Positions 1-5,404 of a stretch of 5,404 bases of DNA are shown one piece after another. Position numbers and translations under genes: made by a program. Numbering within the stretch: the first letter of the stretch is position 1; every line of letters begins with the position of its first letter. This DNA comes from Cryomorphaceae bacterium. GTDB taxonomy: Bacteria; Bacteroidota; Bacteroidia; Flavobacteriales; Schleiferiaceae. Under the pieces are notes generated by a model. The model ran no database searches and was not told the DNA's origin. It saw only the letters and a list, made by a program, of their open reading frames with translations. Location: positions 1 through 5,404 of the forward strand of contig CATITW010000286.1 of assembly GCA_949547975.1 (NCBI GenBank), read 5' to 3'.

Positions 1-1721
1 ACGTTGTATCCCCAAGCAAGGAATCCTTTGGTCAATTCAAAATAGCTGTACTCTACATGAAAGCGTTCAAACGCGTTCGGATCATAGAGTCTATTGTATT
101 GCACGCCCAGGCGGTGTCTGCTGCGCAAGAGTCGTCCCTTCGGCTCTAAAATCTGGTGGGAGATGCGGAAATTCTGATGGATTTTATTCCCACGTGCCTG
201 AAAGCCGAGGTCGTTCGGGTCGAAGTCCGGAGTAATCACCTCAAGTTCGTGTTCCCAGCGCCAAGCACCGCTTTGTTTTCCCGCTTCCCATCCGAGCGAG
301 CTCCCATAGCTCGGGTCGTCTACATCCGTGATGCGAGAATGGCCAAAAGCGGCATTGATGTAGTGTGTGTTTTCCAGCAGGTTCAGATTTGCCGTAAGCG
401 CCGTGACATTTGCATCACGTGCCGCACCCTCAGTATTGCTTCTGAGCACATTCGTGTTGATAAGCCCAACGGAGTTGTTCCCGCCGATGCGCTGGTCTAG
501 GGCAAATACATTGTAATTCGTTAACGGTTCCGTGAGTACTTCCACAGGCATGCCCAAGCTGTCGGTTCCGGTTGCAAAGTTTGCTGCCGTTAGTGCATTG
601 AGCACTCCAATACTCAGGTTCTTGTCTGTTGTTCCTGTGATTTTGGAAGCATTGAGCATGCGGGTGAAGCTCTGCGTGGTGTTGCTTAAATCACTGAGGT
701 TGGCGTTGGTAAAGTTTTTGGGGTTTCCGCCGATTCTTCGGCTGTAGAACAGGTCGCCCTTATTAAAGAGGTTGACCCCTTCGGTAAAGAATTGACGGTT
801 TTCGTCAAACTGCCTTTCGAACGCATCGAAGTTGACAAATTGCTCGTCAAACGCGACTTGAGAGAAGTCGGGGAGCAGCGTCATGTCTAAGGTAAAGCTT
901 TTATTCAAGCCAATTTTTACATCCGCCCCCGCAGTTCCCGTACTTCGCACAGGTCCATCGCCACTTTTTTGGGCCGAGGTCGTGAGATTGGGGCGCAAAC
1001 TCACGCGGAGCGGTGGGTTCTCTACGCGAATGCCCTCCAACAATCCGCTCTGCAAACTCTCGTTGTCAAAATTTCGATCGATCGGGTTCCAGCTGTACGT
1101 GGTGCGGTCGGAACGAATCTGACGCTTAATGTTAAATCCCCATGGATTTGGACGAGTGCCTTTCGGGGTTTCTGGAATACGCAATACGCGGTAGGGAATG
1201 AAAATCTCAGCCGTCCAGCGGTGTTCTTCCTTCACAACGGCGCTGTTCCAAACCGCATTCCACGAACCGTCCTCATTGCCACTGCTCGTCGCCCTCGAAT
1301 CGCCTTGTACTCCGGCGGCACTGAGGTAAAAGTTAAAGTCATTCGCACCGTCGTTGAACGGATTGATGATCAATTGCAACCAGTCGGTGTTCGCATTCAC
1401 ACGATCCCGCGGGGTCAATTGACTTAAAATTTTCGCTTTGTCGTCTTCAAACCGGGCGGCGATGTACAGCCCTTTTTGTGTATAAAATAACTTTACGTTG
1501 CTGCGAGCGGATGCGGGAGCAGGAGCGGGCTCGGGAAAAAATTGGTCCAGGGTAGAAATCTCCCCAGCGCTCGCCCATTGCATCTCATCCAAAACCCCGT
1601 TAATAACCATCTCCTTATCAGAGAGTTCGGGTACTTCTAGACGCTTTTTAGGTAGGTCGCTTTGAGCCAAAACTGCGGTTGAAAAGAGCAGTCCAGCGAG
1701 TAGGGATAGGTTTTTTAGCAT
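1..1721 (-). CDS. Secreted DUF5916 protein with N-terminal CBM9-like domain, 3'-truncated by window edge
   Basis: The minus-strand frame starts at ATG 1721-1719 and stays open for 573 codons to the window edge; family members usually run well past 700 residues, so the C-terminal part is missing. Residues 1-19 form a signal peptide (basic Lys3, a Leu-rich core, then VLA before Gln20), and no lipobox Cys is present. Residues about 38-230 resemble the CBM9-like sugar-binding fold found at the front of this family: INGVLDEMQW at 40-49, WNAVW at 154-158, and WTAEIFIPYRVLRIP at 169-183. The DUF5916 region follows, with its hallmark LPDFSQV at 283-289, the acidic stretch to NRQFFTEG at 308-315, and LFYSRRIGG at 324-332. 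Alternating polar and aromatic strands after residue 360 suggest an outer-membrane beta-barrel, which is inference. A Pro/Ala run (PAPAPASA) sits at 65-72. The family's biochemical role is not established. The gene is divergent from sucC across a 110-bp gap. Confidence 0.9.
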   Translation of the reverse strand, partial: MLKNLSLLAGLLFSTAVLAQSDLPKKRLEVPELSDKEMVINGVLDEMQWASAGEISTLDQFFPEPAPAPASARSNVKLFYTQKGLYIAARFEDDKAKILSQLTPRDRVNANTDWLQLIINPFNDGANDFNFYLSAAGVQGDSRATSSGNEDGSWNAVWNSAVVKEEHRWTAEIFIPYRVLRIPETPKGTRPNPWGFNIKRQIRSDRTTYSWNPIDRNFDNESLQSGLLEGIRVENPPLRVSLRPNLTTSAQKSGDGPVRSTGTAGADVKIGLNKSFTLDMTLLPDFSQVAFDEQFVNFDAFERQFDENRQFFTEGVNLFNKGDLFYSRRIGGNPKNFTNANLSDLSNTTQSFTRMLNASKITGTTDKNLSIGVLNALTAANFATGTDSLGMPVEVLTEPLTNYNVFALDQRIGGNNSVGLINTNVLRSNTEGAARDANVTALTANLNLLENTHYINAAFGHSRITDVDDPSYGSSLGWEAGKQSGAWRWEHELEVITPDFDPNDLGFQARGNKIHQNFRISHQILEPKGRLLRSRHRLGVQYNRLYDPNAFERFHVEYSYFELTKGFLAWGYN

Positions 1722-1760
1722 GGCGCAAATATCGGTATAAAGCTGCATATACCGTTTTAA

Positions 1761-1792
1761 CAACTTTACCCAAATTCCGGTTCTTCATTCAA
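1761..1792 (-). promoter_or_regulatory. Possible promoter of the DUF5916 gene
   Basis: Read on the minus strand, TTG (1792-1790) is followed after 21 bases by TAAAGTTG (1768-1761). This is one mismatch from the Bacteroidota -7 consensus TAnnTTTG, at normal spacing. It would give a leader of roughly 30-35 bases before the ATG at 1721. The call rests on consensus match and position only. A second partial match, GATATTTG, lies too close to the start codon unless the transcript is nearly leaderless. Confidence 0.3.
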
Positions 1793-1811
1793 AGGCTGTA
1801 CCCTACATTTG
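1781..1811 (+). promoter_or_regulatory. Probable sucC promoter (Bacteroidota type)
   Basis: TACATTTG at 1804-1811 matches the Bacteroidota -7 consensus TAnnTTTG exactly. The -33 side is weak: TTC at 1781-1783, 20 bases upstream, rather than TTG. Transcription would begin a few bases after 1811, leaving a leader of about 12-16 bases before ATG 1832. That leader has no Shine-Dalgarno motif, as is normal for the phylum. The element also supports ATG 1832 over any upstream in-frame start. Confidence 0.45.
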
Positions 1812-1831
1812 TTGTCAAATCAAGCACAGTT

Positions 1832-3019
1832 ATGAACCTCCACGAATACCAAGGAAAAGAAATTCTAGCAGGATACGGCGTTCGCATACAACGCGGTAAA
1901 GTAGCACAAACTCCAGCAGAGGCTGTTGAGCAGGCGAAAAAACTAACCGAGGAAACAGGTACGGAATGGTACGTTGTTAAAGCTCAAGTTCACGCAGGTG
2001 GCCGCGGTAAAGGTGGCGGTGTGAAGCTTGCAAAAGGCATTGACAAAGTTGAAGAAGTAGCAGCGTCTATCGTAGGCATGCAGCTGGTTACGCCACAAAC
2101 TTCCGCTGAAGGTAAGAAAGTACACCAGGTGCTTGTTGCTGAGGATGTATACTACCCAGGCGAGAGCGAAACTTCAGAATTCTACATGTCGGTACTTTTG
2201 AACCGTTCTACCGGCCGTAACATGATCATGTACTCTACAGAAGGAGGGATGGACATCGAAACCGTAGCTGAAGAAACGCCACATTTGATCTTTACAGAAG
2301 AGATCGACCCGAAAGTAGGTCTAACCGGATTCCAAGCGCGCAAGATTGCCTTTAACCTGGGTTTGAGCGGTGCGGCATTCAAAGACATGACCAAATTCGT
2401 TTCAGCACTCTACCGTGCGTACGAAGGTGCTGATGCTTCTTTGTTTGAGATCAACCCAGTTTTGAAAACCTCTGACGATAAAATCTTGGCAGTAGATGCG
2501 AAGGTGACCATCGACGATAACGCATTGTACCGTCACAAAGACATCGCTGAGATGCGTGACACACGTGAAGAAGATGCTACGGAAGTAGAAGCGGGTGAAG
2601 CCGGTTTGAACTTCGTGAAGCTCGACGGAAACGTAGGTTGTATGGTAAACGGTGCAGGTCTTGCAATGGCGACTATGGACATCATTAAGATGGCTGGTGG
2701 TAACCCAGCAAACTTCTTAGACGTAGGTGGTACGGCTGACGCGGCTCGTGTAGAGCAAGCATTCCGCATCATTCTTCGCGACAAGAGCGTGAAGGCGATT
2801 TTAGTGAACATCTTCGGTGGTATCGTTCGTTGTGATCGTGTAGCACAAGGTGTAGTGGATGCGTACAAAAACATGGGCAACATTGAGGTGCCGATCATCG
2901 TACGTCTTCAAGGAACTAACGCTGTAGAAGCGAAAAAATTGATCGACGAGAGTGGTCTAGAAGTACACAGTGCGATTGCCCTGCAGGAAGCTGCGGATCT
3001 CGTACAGGAGTTGGTGTAA
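1832..3019 (+). CDS. sucC: Succinyl-CoA ligase (ADP-forming), beta subunit
   Basis: This 395-residue cytoplasmic enzyme subunit converts succinyl-CoA, ADP (or GDP) and phosphate to succinate, CoA and ATP in the TCA cycle, as a partner of the alpha subunit SucD. The E. coli protein is 388 residues, so the length fits. The N-terminal ATP-grasp domain begins MNLHEYQGKEIL and carries the nucleotide-binding stretch KAQVHAGGRGK at 50-60. EINP at 206-209 and Asp222 hold the metal-binding Asn208/Asp222 pair, spaced 14 apart as in E. coli (Asn199/Asp213). The C-terminal ligase domain shows LDGNVGCMVNGAG at 264-276, NFLDVGG at 294-300 and NIFGGI at 326-331. The frame is open upstream to ATG 1679, but that extension has no family similarity and would run into the divergent gene, so ATG 1832 is chosen. 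No sucD follows: a terminator closes the unit, so the gene is probably monocistronic and SucD is encoded elsewhere. Confidence 0.98.
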   Translation: MNLHEYQGKEILAGYGVRIQRGKVAQTPAEAVEQAKKLTEETGTEWYVVKAQVHAGGRGKGGGVKLAKGIDKVEEVAASIVGMQLVTPQTSAEGKKVHQVLVAEDVYYPGESETSEFYMSVLLNRSTGRNMIMYSTEGGMDIETVAEETPHLIFTEEIDPKVGLTGFQARKIAFNLGLSGAAFKDMTKFVSALYRAYEGADASLFEINPVLKTSDDKILAVDAKVTIDDNALYRHKDIAEMRDTREEDATEVEAGEAGLNFVKLDGNVGCMVNGAGLAMATMDIIKMAGGNPANFLDVGGTADAARVEQAFRIILRDKSVKAILVNIFGGIVRCDRVAQGVVDAYKNMGNIEVPIIVRLQGTNAVEAKKLIDESGLEVHSAIALQEAADLVQELV

Positions 3020-3044
3020 TCTGATCAACAATCCTTATTTTTAC

Positions 3045-3077
3045 AGCCCCGAGCCCATCTAGGTTCGGGGCTTTTTT
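3045..3077 (+). terminator. Intrinsic terminator after sucC
   Basis: The arms at 3045-3055 and 3062-3072 form an 11-bp stem (AGCCCCGAGCC against GGTTCGGGGCT, with one G-T wobble) around a 6-base loop, CATCTA. The run of T at 3072-3077 follows immediately. It lies 25 bases after the sucC stop. The opposite strand has no T-run beyond the stem, so it acts only rightward. The T-run ends one base before the pnuC start codon. Confidence 0.92.
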
Positions 3078-3638
3078 ATGCAACCTAATCTCCTTCTAGA
3101 ACTCCTTTCCACGGCACTCGGCCTGCTGTTTTTGATCGCTTTGATCCGAAAGAAGGTGTGGGCGTGGCCGGTTGGAATTCTCAGCTCTATAGGTTCTGTG
3201 GTGCTGTTCTACCGCATCCAGCTCTACGCGGAAACGGGACTCTACATGATTTACGTACTTATGGGCTTTTACGGGTGGCACATGTGGCGCAAGGCCGCAA
3301 CTACGGGTGACGATTCACAGACCATTCCCTTAGTGGACTACCCTTGGCGCAAGCAATGGTGGGCACTCTTGGGCGTACCAGTAGCGCTGGGTCTGGGAAG
3401 TTTTTTGCAGCACATTCCCGGAGTGAGTTTCGGCTATTTGGATGCGTTTACTTCTGTGTTCGCACTGATCGCTACTTGGCAGGAAACCAAGCGGATACGC
3501 ACGGCATTTCACTATTGGATTCCCTTAAATATCGCCACAATGCTGCTCTACGGAGTGAAGGGCTTATGGGTCTATGCAGGTCTGATGGTGATATATTCGG
3601 TGATGAGTGTGGTGGGTTATTTGAATTGGCGCAAATAA
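3078..3638 (+). CDS. pnuC: PnuC-family transporter, probably for nicotinamide riboside
   Basis: This 186-residue inner-membrane protein has about seven hydrophobic segments (roughly 8-24, 28-46, 52-69, 94-111, 119-134, 146-163 and 165-183), which fits PnuC facilitators that import a vitamin precursor later trapped by phosphorylation. Family features include Glu8 in the first helix, the loop KVWAWPVG at 26-33, YAETGLYMIY at 50-59 with GWHMW at 66-70, Asp122 before helix five, and the KGLWVYAGLMVIY end. The substrate-site motif of the W-x-x-W-x-x-x-N/D type reads FHYWIPLN at 144-151: the first Trp is Phe, while Trp147 and Asn151 are kept. Nicotinamide riboside is the default reading, but thiamine (PnuT) cannot be excluded. 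No TPP riboswitch or partner kinase gene is visible nearby. ATG 3078 is forced: an in-frame TAG lies at 3060-3062, no start codon lies between them, and the next Met is residue 57. Confidence 0.88.
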   Translation: MQPNLLLELLSTALGLLFLIALIRKKVWAWPVGILSSIGSVVLFYRIQLYAETGLYMIYVLMGFYGWHMWRKAATTGDDSQTIPLVDYPWRKQWWALLGVPVALGLGSFLQHIPGVSFGYLDAFTSVFALIATWQETKRIRTAFHYWIPLNIATMLLYGVKGLWVYAGLMVIYSVMSVVGYLNWRK

Positions 3639-3652
3639 TTCCACTATTTTAG
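3621..3652 (+). promoter_or_regulatory. Possible promoter of the SIS-wlbA pair
   Basis: TTG at 3621-3623, inside the end of pnuC, is followed after 21 bases by TATTTTAG at 3645-3652, one mismatch from TAnnTTTG. The predicted transcript would start near 3658 and leave a leader of about 20 bases before ATG 3679. This places the alternative GTG at 3652 outside the message. Support is consensus similarity and spacing only; the pair could instead be transcribed with pnuC. Confidence 0.35.
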
Positions 3653-3655
3653 TGG
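3641..3655. repeat. Perfect inverted repeat overlapping the putative -7 element
   Basis: CCACTA (3641-3646) and TAGTGG (3650-3655) are exact reverse complements around TTT. The repeat starts two bases after the pnuC stop codon and covers the candidate -7 element at 3645-3652. It could be a protein-binding operator or a small RNA hairpin at the end of the pnuC message. The stem is short and has no T-run after it, so it is not called a terminator. Confidence 0.5.
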
Positions 3656-3678
3656 CCAATTCTTCTCAACATCAGCTT

Positions 3679-4278
3679 ATGAATCCACAGAATTATATCG
3701 ACCTGGTCAAGACCACTCTCGATGCCCTAGATCCCAAAGCCTTGGAAGCTTTGATCGAAGCATTTCATGCTACCTATGAAAAGGGCGGAACCATCTACAC
3801 GATGGGCAATGGCGGTTCTGGAGCCTCGGCTTCACACGCTGCTGGCGATTTCTTAAAAGGTGCGAGCTACGGCTTGGACAAGCGATTCCGCATGATCTGT
3901 TTGAACGACAACTTGCCGTCGATGATGGCGATCGCAAATGACATCGGTTGGGACCACATCTTTATCGAGCCACTAAAAAACTTTATCGGTCCAAACGACT
4001 TGGTGATTGGCATTAGTGGGTCTGGAAATTCTAAAAACGTGGTAAATGCCTTAGAGTATGCGAATGCACAAGGGGTAACGACCGTTGCGATGAGTGGTTT
4101 TAAAGGTGGGAAGATTGCTGAATTGGCCACGATAAATGTGCACGCTCCGGTGATGGACATGGAGGTGACTGAGGACATCCACATGGTCATTTTCAATATT
4201 GTTAAAAAGCAGATGATGGCGCGTCTGATGGGCGACAATCCATCGATGGGAAGTACCTACGATCAGCGCATCGGTTAA
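3679..4278 (+). CDS. SIS-domain protein, phosphoheptose isomerase (GmhA)-like
   Basis: This 199-residue cytoplasmic protein has a single SIS (sugar isomerase) domain, like GmhA, which converts sedoheptulose 7-phosphate to D-glycero-D-manno-heptose 7-phosphate. The phosphate-binding loops are visible: GNGGSGASASH at 43-53 and ISGSGNSKN at 112-120. His168 in TEDIHM aligns with the catalytic His180 of E. coli GmhA. The position of its catalytic Glu65 is Asp57 (AAGDF), which I recall as usual in a GmhA-like subgroup (GNGGSaatASHfa-DL type) of surface-glycan clusters. About 15 residues extend past the usual GmhA end (GDNPSMGSTYDQRIG). ATG 3679 is preferred to the in-frame GTG 3652, which lies in an inverted repeat and the likely -7 element; the family's first helix begins just after Met1. 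The stop codon overlaps the start of wlbA, so the two are probably translated together. SIS membership is near certain; the exact substrate is not. Confidence 0.9.
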   Translation: MNPQNYIDLVKTTLDALDPKALEALIEAFHATYEKGGTIYTMGNGGSGASASHAAGDFLKGASYGLDKRFRMICLNDNLPSMMAIANDIGWDHIFIEPLKNFIGPNDLVIGISGSGNSKNVVNALEYANAQGVTTVAMSGFKGGKIAELATINVHAPVMDMEVTEDIHMVIFNIVKKQMMARLMGDNPSMGSTYDQRIG

Positions 4279-5258
4279 TGAAAAGATTCGCGCTCATCGG
4301 TGCGGCGGGCTACATCGCACCACGCCACTTAAAGGCCATCAAAGAGGTGGGAGGACAGCTCGTTGCCGCTTATGACCCCAGCGACAGCGTGGGCCACATC
4401 GATGCCTATTTTCCGAAGGCTGCGTTCTTTACGGAATTTGAGCGCTTTGACCGCCATTTGAATAAGCTTCAAGAGGCCGGTACCCCCGCAGACTACATCA
4501 GTATTTGCTCTCCGAACTATCTGCACGACAGTCACATACGTTATGCGTTGCGCAACGGTGCCCATTGTATTTGCGAAAAGCCGCTCACGCTGCGTCCTTG
4601 GAACATTCAAGGGTTAACGAGTACGGCGGAGGCTACAGGTAAAAAGGTATATACGATTCTGCAGTTACGTTTGCACGAGCAGGTGATCGCCTTAAAAAAG
4701 CGCATCGAACAGAAATGGGAAAGTGCGCCGGATCACGTCTTTGAAGTGGATCTGACCTACATCACATCGCGTGGGAATTGGTATTATGCCTCATGGAAGG
4801 GCGATGAAGAGAAGAGTGGGGGAATCGCTACGAATATCGGGGTGCATTTTTTCGACATGCTGCAATGGATTTTCGGACCAATTCAGTCTCAAAAAGTCTA
4901 TCTACGCACGCATGACCGCGCTTCAGGCATACTTTCCTTCGAACGCGCGAACATCAAATGGTTTTTAAGTATCAATGACGGAACGTTACCCGAGGCTGCG
5001 CAAAGCGCCGGACAACGCACTTACAGAACCCTAAGTTTTGACGATTGGTCCTTCGATTTTACCGAAGGATTCACCGAACTCCATACCCAAAGCTACCAGC
5101 ACATTTTGGACCACGGCGGCTTCGACGAAAAAGCAGCTGAGAATGCCATTTCTATCGTCCATCAGATGCGTGAAACGGCACTAAGTCCACTAGATTCTCT
5201 CGCACATCCGTTCGCACATTTACCGCTCGAACCGCACCCGTTCTACCCGAAGCTATAA
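4278..5258 (+). CDS. wlbA: UDP-N-acetylglucosaminuronate 3-dehydrogenase, WlbA/WbpB type (Gfo/Idh/MocA family)
   Basis: This 326-residue cytoplasmic NAD-dependent oxidoreductase most likely oxidises C3 of UDP-GlcNAc-uronic acid to the 3-keto sugar, the step before transamination (WlbC/WbpE) and acetylation (WlbB/WbpD) towards diacetamido-uronic acid sugars of O-antigens or capsules. The Rossmann start IGAAGYIAPRHLKAI (residues 7-21) is the WlbA signature, followed by YDPSDSVG at 32-39, FTEFERFDRH at 51-60 and SICSPNYLHDSHIR at 75-88. EKP at 100-102 places Lys101 at the number reported for the catalytic lysine of WlbA. Later come LQLRLH at 129-133, TYITSRGNWYY at 160-170, WKGDEEKSGGIATNIGVHFFD at 173-193 and His190 as the second catalytic candidate. 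Asn186 sits where many family members have Asp. The ATG shares its A with the upstream TAA (TAATG), indicating translational coupling. No aminotransferase, acetyltransferase or UDP-GlcNAc 6-dehydrogenase gene is present in the window. Confidence 0.93.
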   Translation: MKRFALIGAAGYIAPRHLKAIKEVGGQLVAAYDPSDSVGHIDAYFPKAAFFTEFERFDRHLNKLQEAGTPADYISICSPNYLHDSHIRYALRNGAHCICEKPLTLRPWNIQGLTSTAEATGKKVYTILQLRLHEQVIALKKRIEQKWESAPDHVFEVDLTYITSRGNWYYASWKGDEEKSGGIATNIGVHFFDMLQWIFGPIQSQKVYLRTHDRASGILSFERANIKWFLSINDGTLPEAAQSAGQRTYRTLSFDDWSFDFTEGFTELHTQSYQHILDHGGFDEKAAENAISIVHQMRETALSPLDSLAHPFAHLPLEPHPFYPKL

Positions 5259-5344
5259 TGCTCTAAAGTGCAGTAAAACAGGGTGTTGTGAACCTTTCAT
5301 TAGTTATTCACATCGTGCCTTTGGGGTCCCCGTATTTTGTAAGT

Positions 5345-5372
5345 TTAACCTTCGCACACATCTAAAGGTTAA
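5345..5372. repeat. 8-bp inverted repeat upstream of the exonuclease-like gene
   Basis: TTAACCTT (5345-5352) and AAGGTTAA (5365-5372) are perfect reverse complements with a 12-base spacer, ending 6 bases before ATG 5379. It follows a partial promoter-like element (TATTTTG at 5333-5339), so it lies in the probable leader or start region. It may be an operator or a weak AT-rich RNA hairpin. A third AACCTT occurs at 5291-5296. Confidence 0.45.
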
Positions 5373-5378
5373 CGAGCT

Positions 5379-5404
5379 ATGTTTTTAATTTTCGATACGG
5401 AAAC
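5379..5404 (+). CDS. Start of a probable DnaQ-family 3'-5' exonuclease (DNA pol III epsilon-like), truncated by window edge
   Basis: Only eight codons and two bases are visible, reading MFLIFDTE with a partial ninth codon compatible with Thr. A hydrophobic strand followed by D-T-E is the Exo I motif of DEDD exonucleases, in which Asp6 and Glu8 bind the catalytic metal ions. In Bacteroidota, epsilon-like exonucleases commonly begin with almost exactly this sequence. The position after a 120-bp intergenic stretch with an AT-rich, Shine-Dalgarno-free leader also fits a gene start. The call depends on a very short stretch; whether it is a replicative proofreading subunit or a stand-alone exonuclease cannot be told. 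Confidence 0.65.

Noticed and set aside
156..1427. Several plus-strand open frames (156-500, 532-747, 883-1122, 969-1427)
   Set aside because: They lie opposite the continuous minus-strand DUF5916 gene, show no recognisable domains and have no plausible start regions.
1679..1831. An in-frame upstream ATG that would lengthen sucC by 51 residues
   Set aside because: The extension has no SucC similarity, overlaps the first codons of the divergent DUF5916 gene and contains the likely sucC promoter; MNLHEYQGKE at 1832 is the usual family start.
2533..2898. A 121-codon minus-strand open frame inside sucC
   Set aside because: It is antisense to a strongly conserved enzyme, is rich in Ser/Thr/Pro/Arg as expected from reverse reading of this codon pattern, and matches no known family.
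3652..3678. GTG start for the SIS protein, adding nine residues
   Set aside because: The GTG lies in an inverted repeat and the candidate -7 element, and ATG 3679 fits the family N-terminus and the predicted transcript.
3867..4238. A 123-codon minus-strand open frame inside the SIS gene
   Set aside because: It is an antisense shadow of a well-supported SIS domain; its hydrophobic appearance comes from reversed codons.
5287..5312. TGTGAA / TTCACA inverted repeat as a CRP-type operator
   Set aside because: The half-sites resemble CRP boxes, but the 16-base gap between TGTGA and TCACA is far from the six-base spacing such regulators need.
5323..5340. GGGGTCCCC followed by TATTTTG as a terminator for wlbA
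   Set aside because: The palindrome is centred on one base, so in RNA it allows only about three G-C pairs with a three-base loop, and no true T-run follows.
1..5404. Mobile element, CRISPR, toxin-antitoxin or defence module
   Set aside because: All coding space is explained by housekeeping or envelope genes; no direct-repeat arrays, transposase motifs or integrase motifs were seen on either strand.

Overview
The window looks like an ordinary chromosomal segment of a Bacteroidota bacterium, most likely from the order Flavobacteriales. The clues are an outer-membrane-type DUF5916 protein with a CBM9-like front domain, start sites without Shine-Dalgarno sequences, and TAnnTTTG-like promoter elements of the kind used by this phylum's primary sigma factor. 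Base composition is balanced. No tRNA, rRNA, CRISPR array, insertion sequence or phage gene was seen.

Layout: (1) bases 1-1721, minus strand: the first 573 codons of a large secreted DUF5916 protein, cut by the left edge. (2) 1722-1831: a short divergent promoter region. (3) 1832-3019, plus strand: sucC, the ADP-forming succinyl-CoA ligase beta subunit of the TCA cycle, followed by a strong intrinsic terminator at 3045-3077. (4) 3078-3638: a PnuC-family vitamin-precursor transporter whose ATG directly follows the terminator's T-run. (5) 3679-4278 and 4278-5258: a SIS-domain sugar-phosphate isomerase-like protein and a WlbA/WbpB-type UDP-GlcNAc-uronate 3-dehydrogenase, joined by a one-base TAATG stop/start overlap. 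(6) 5259-5378: intergenic, with an 8-bp inverted repeat. (7) 5379-5404: the first codons of what looks like a DnaQ-type 3'-5' exonuclease, cut by the right edge.

The genes fall into separate functional units: an envelope protein, a TCA enzyme, a vitamin-precursor importer, a coupled pair for nucleotide-sugar or surface-glycan synthesis, and a DNA repair or replication exonuclease. Only the SIS-wlbA pair is clearly one functional unit. No new defence, mobile or signalling system is visible. The points most worth a second look are the pnuC start pressed against the sucC terminator, the isolated SIS-wlbA pair, and the inverted repeats that overlap or adjoin likely promoters.
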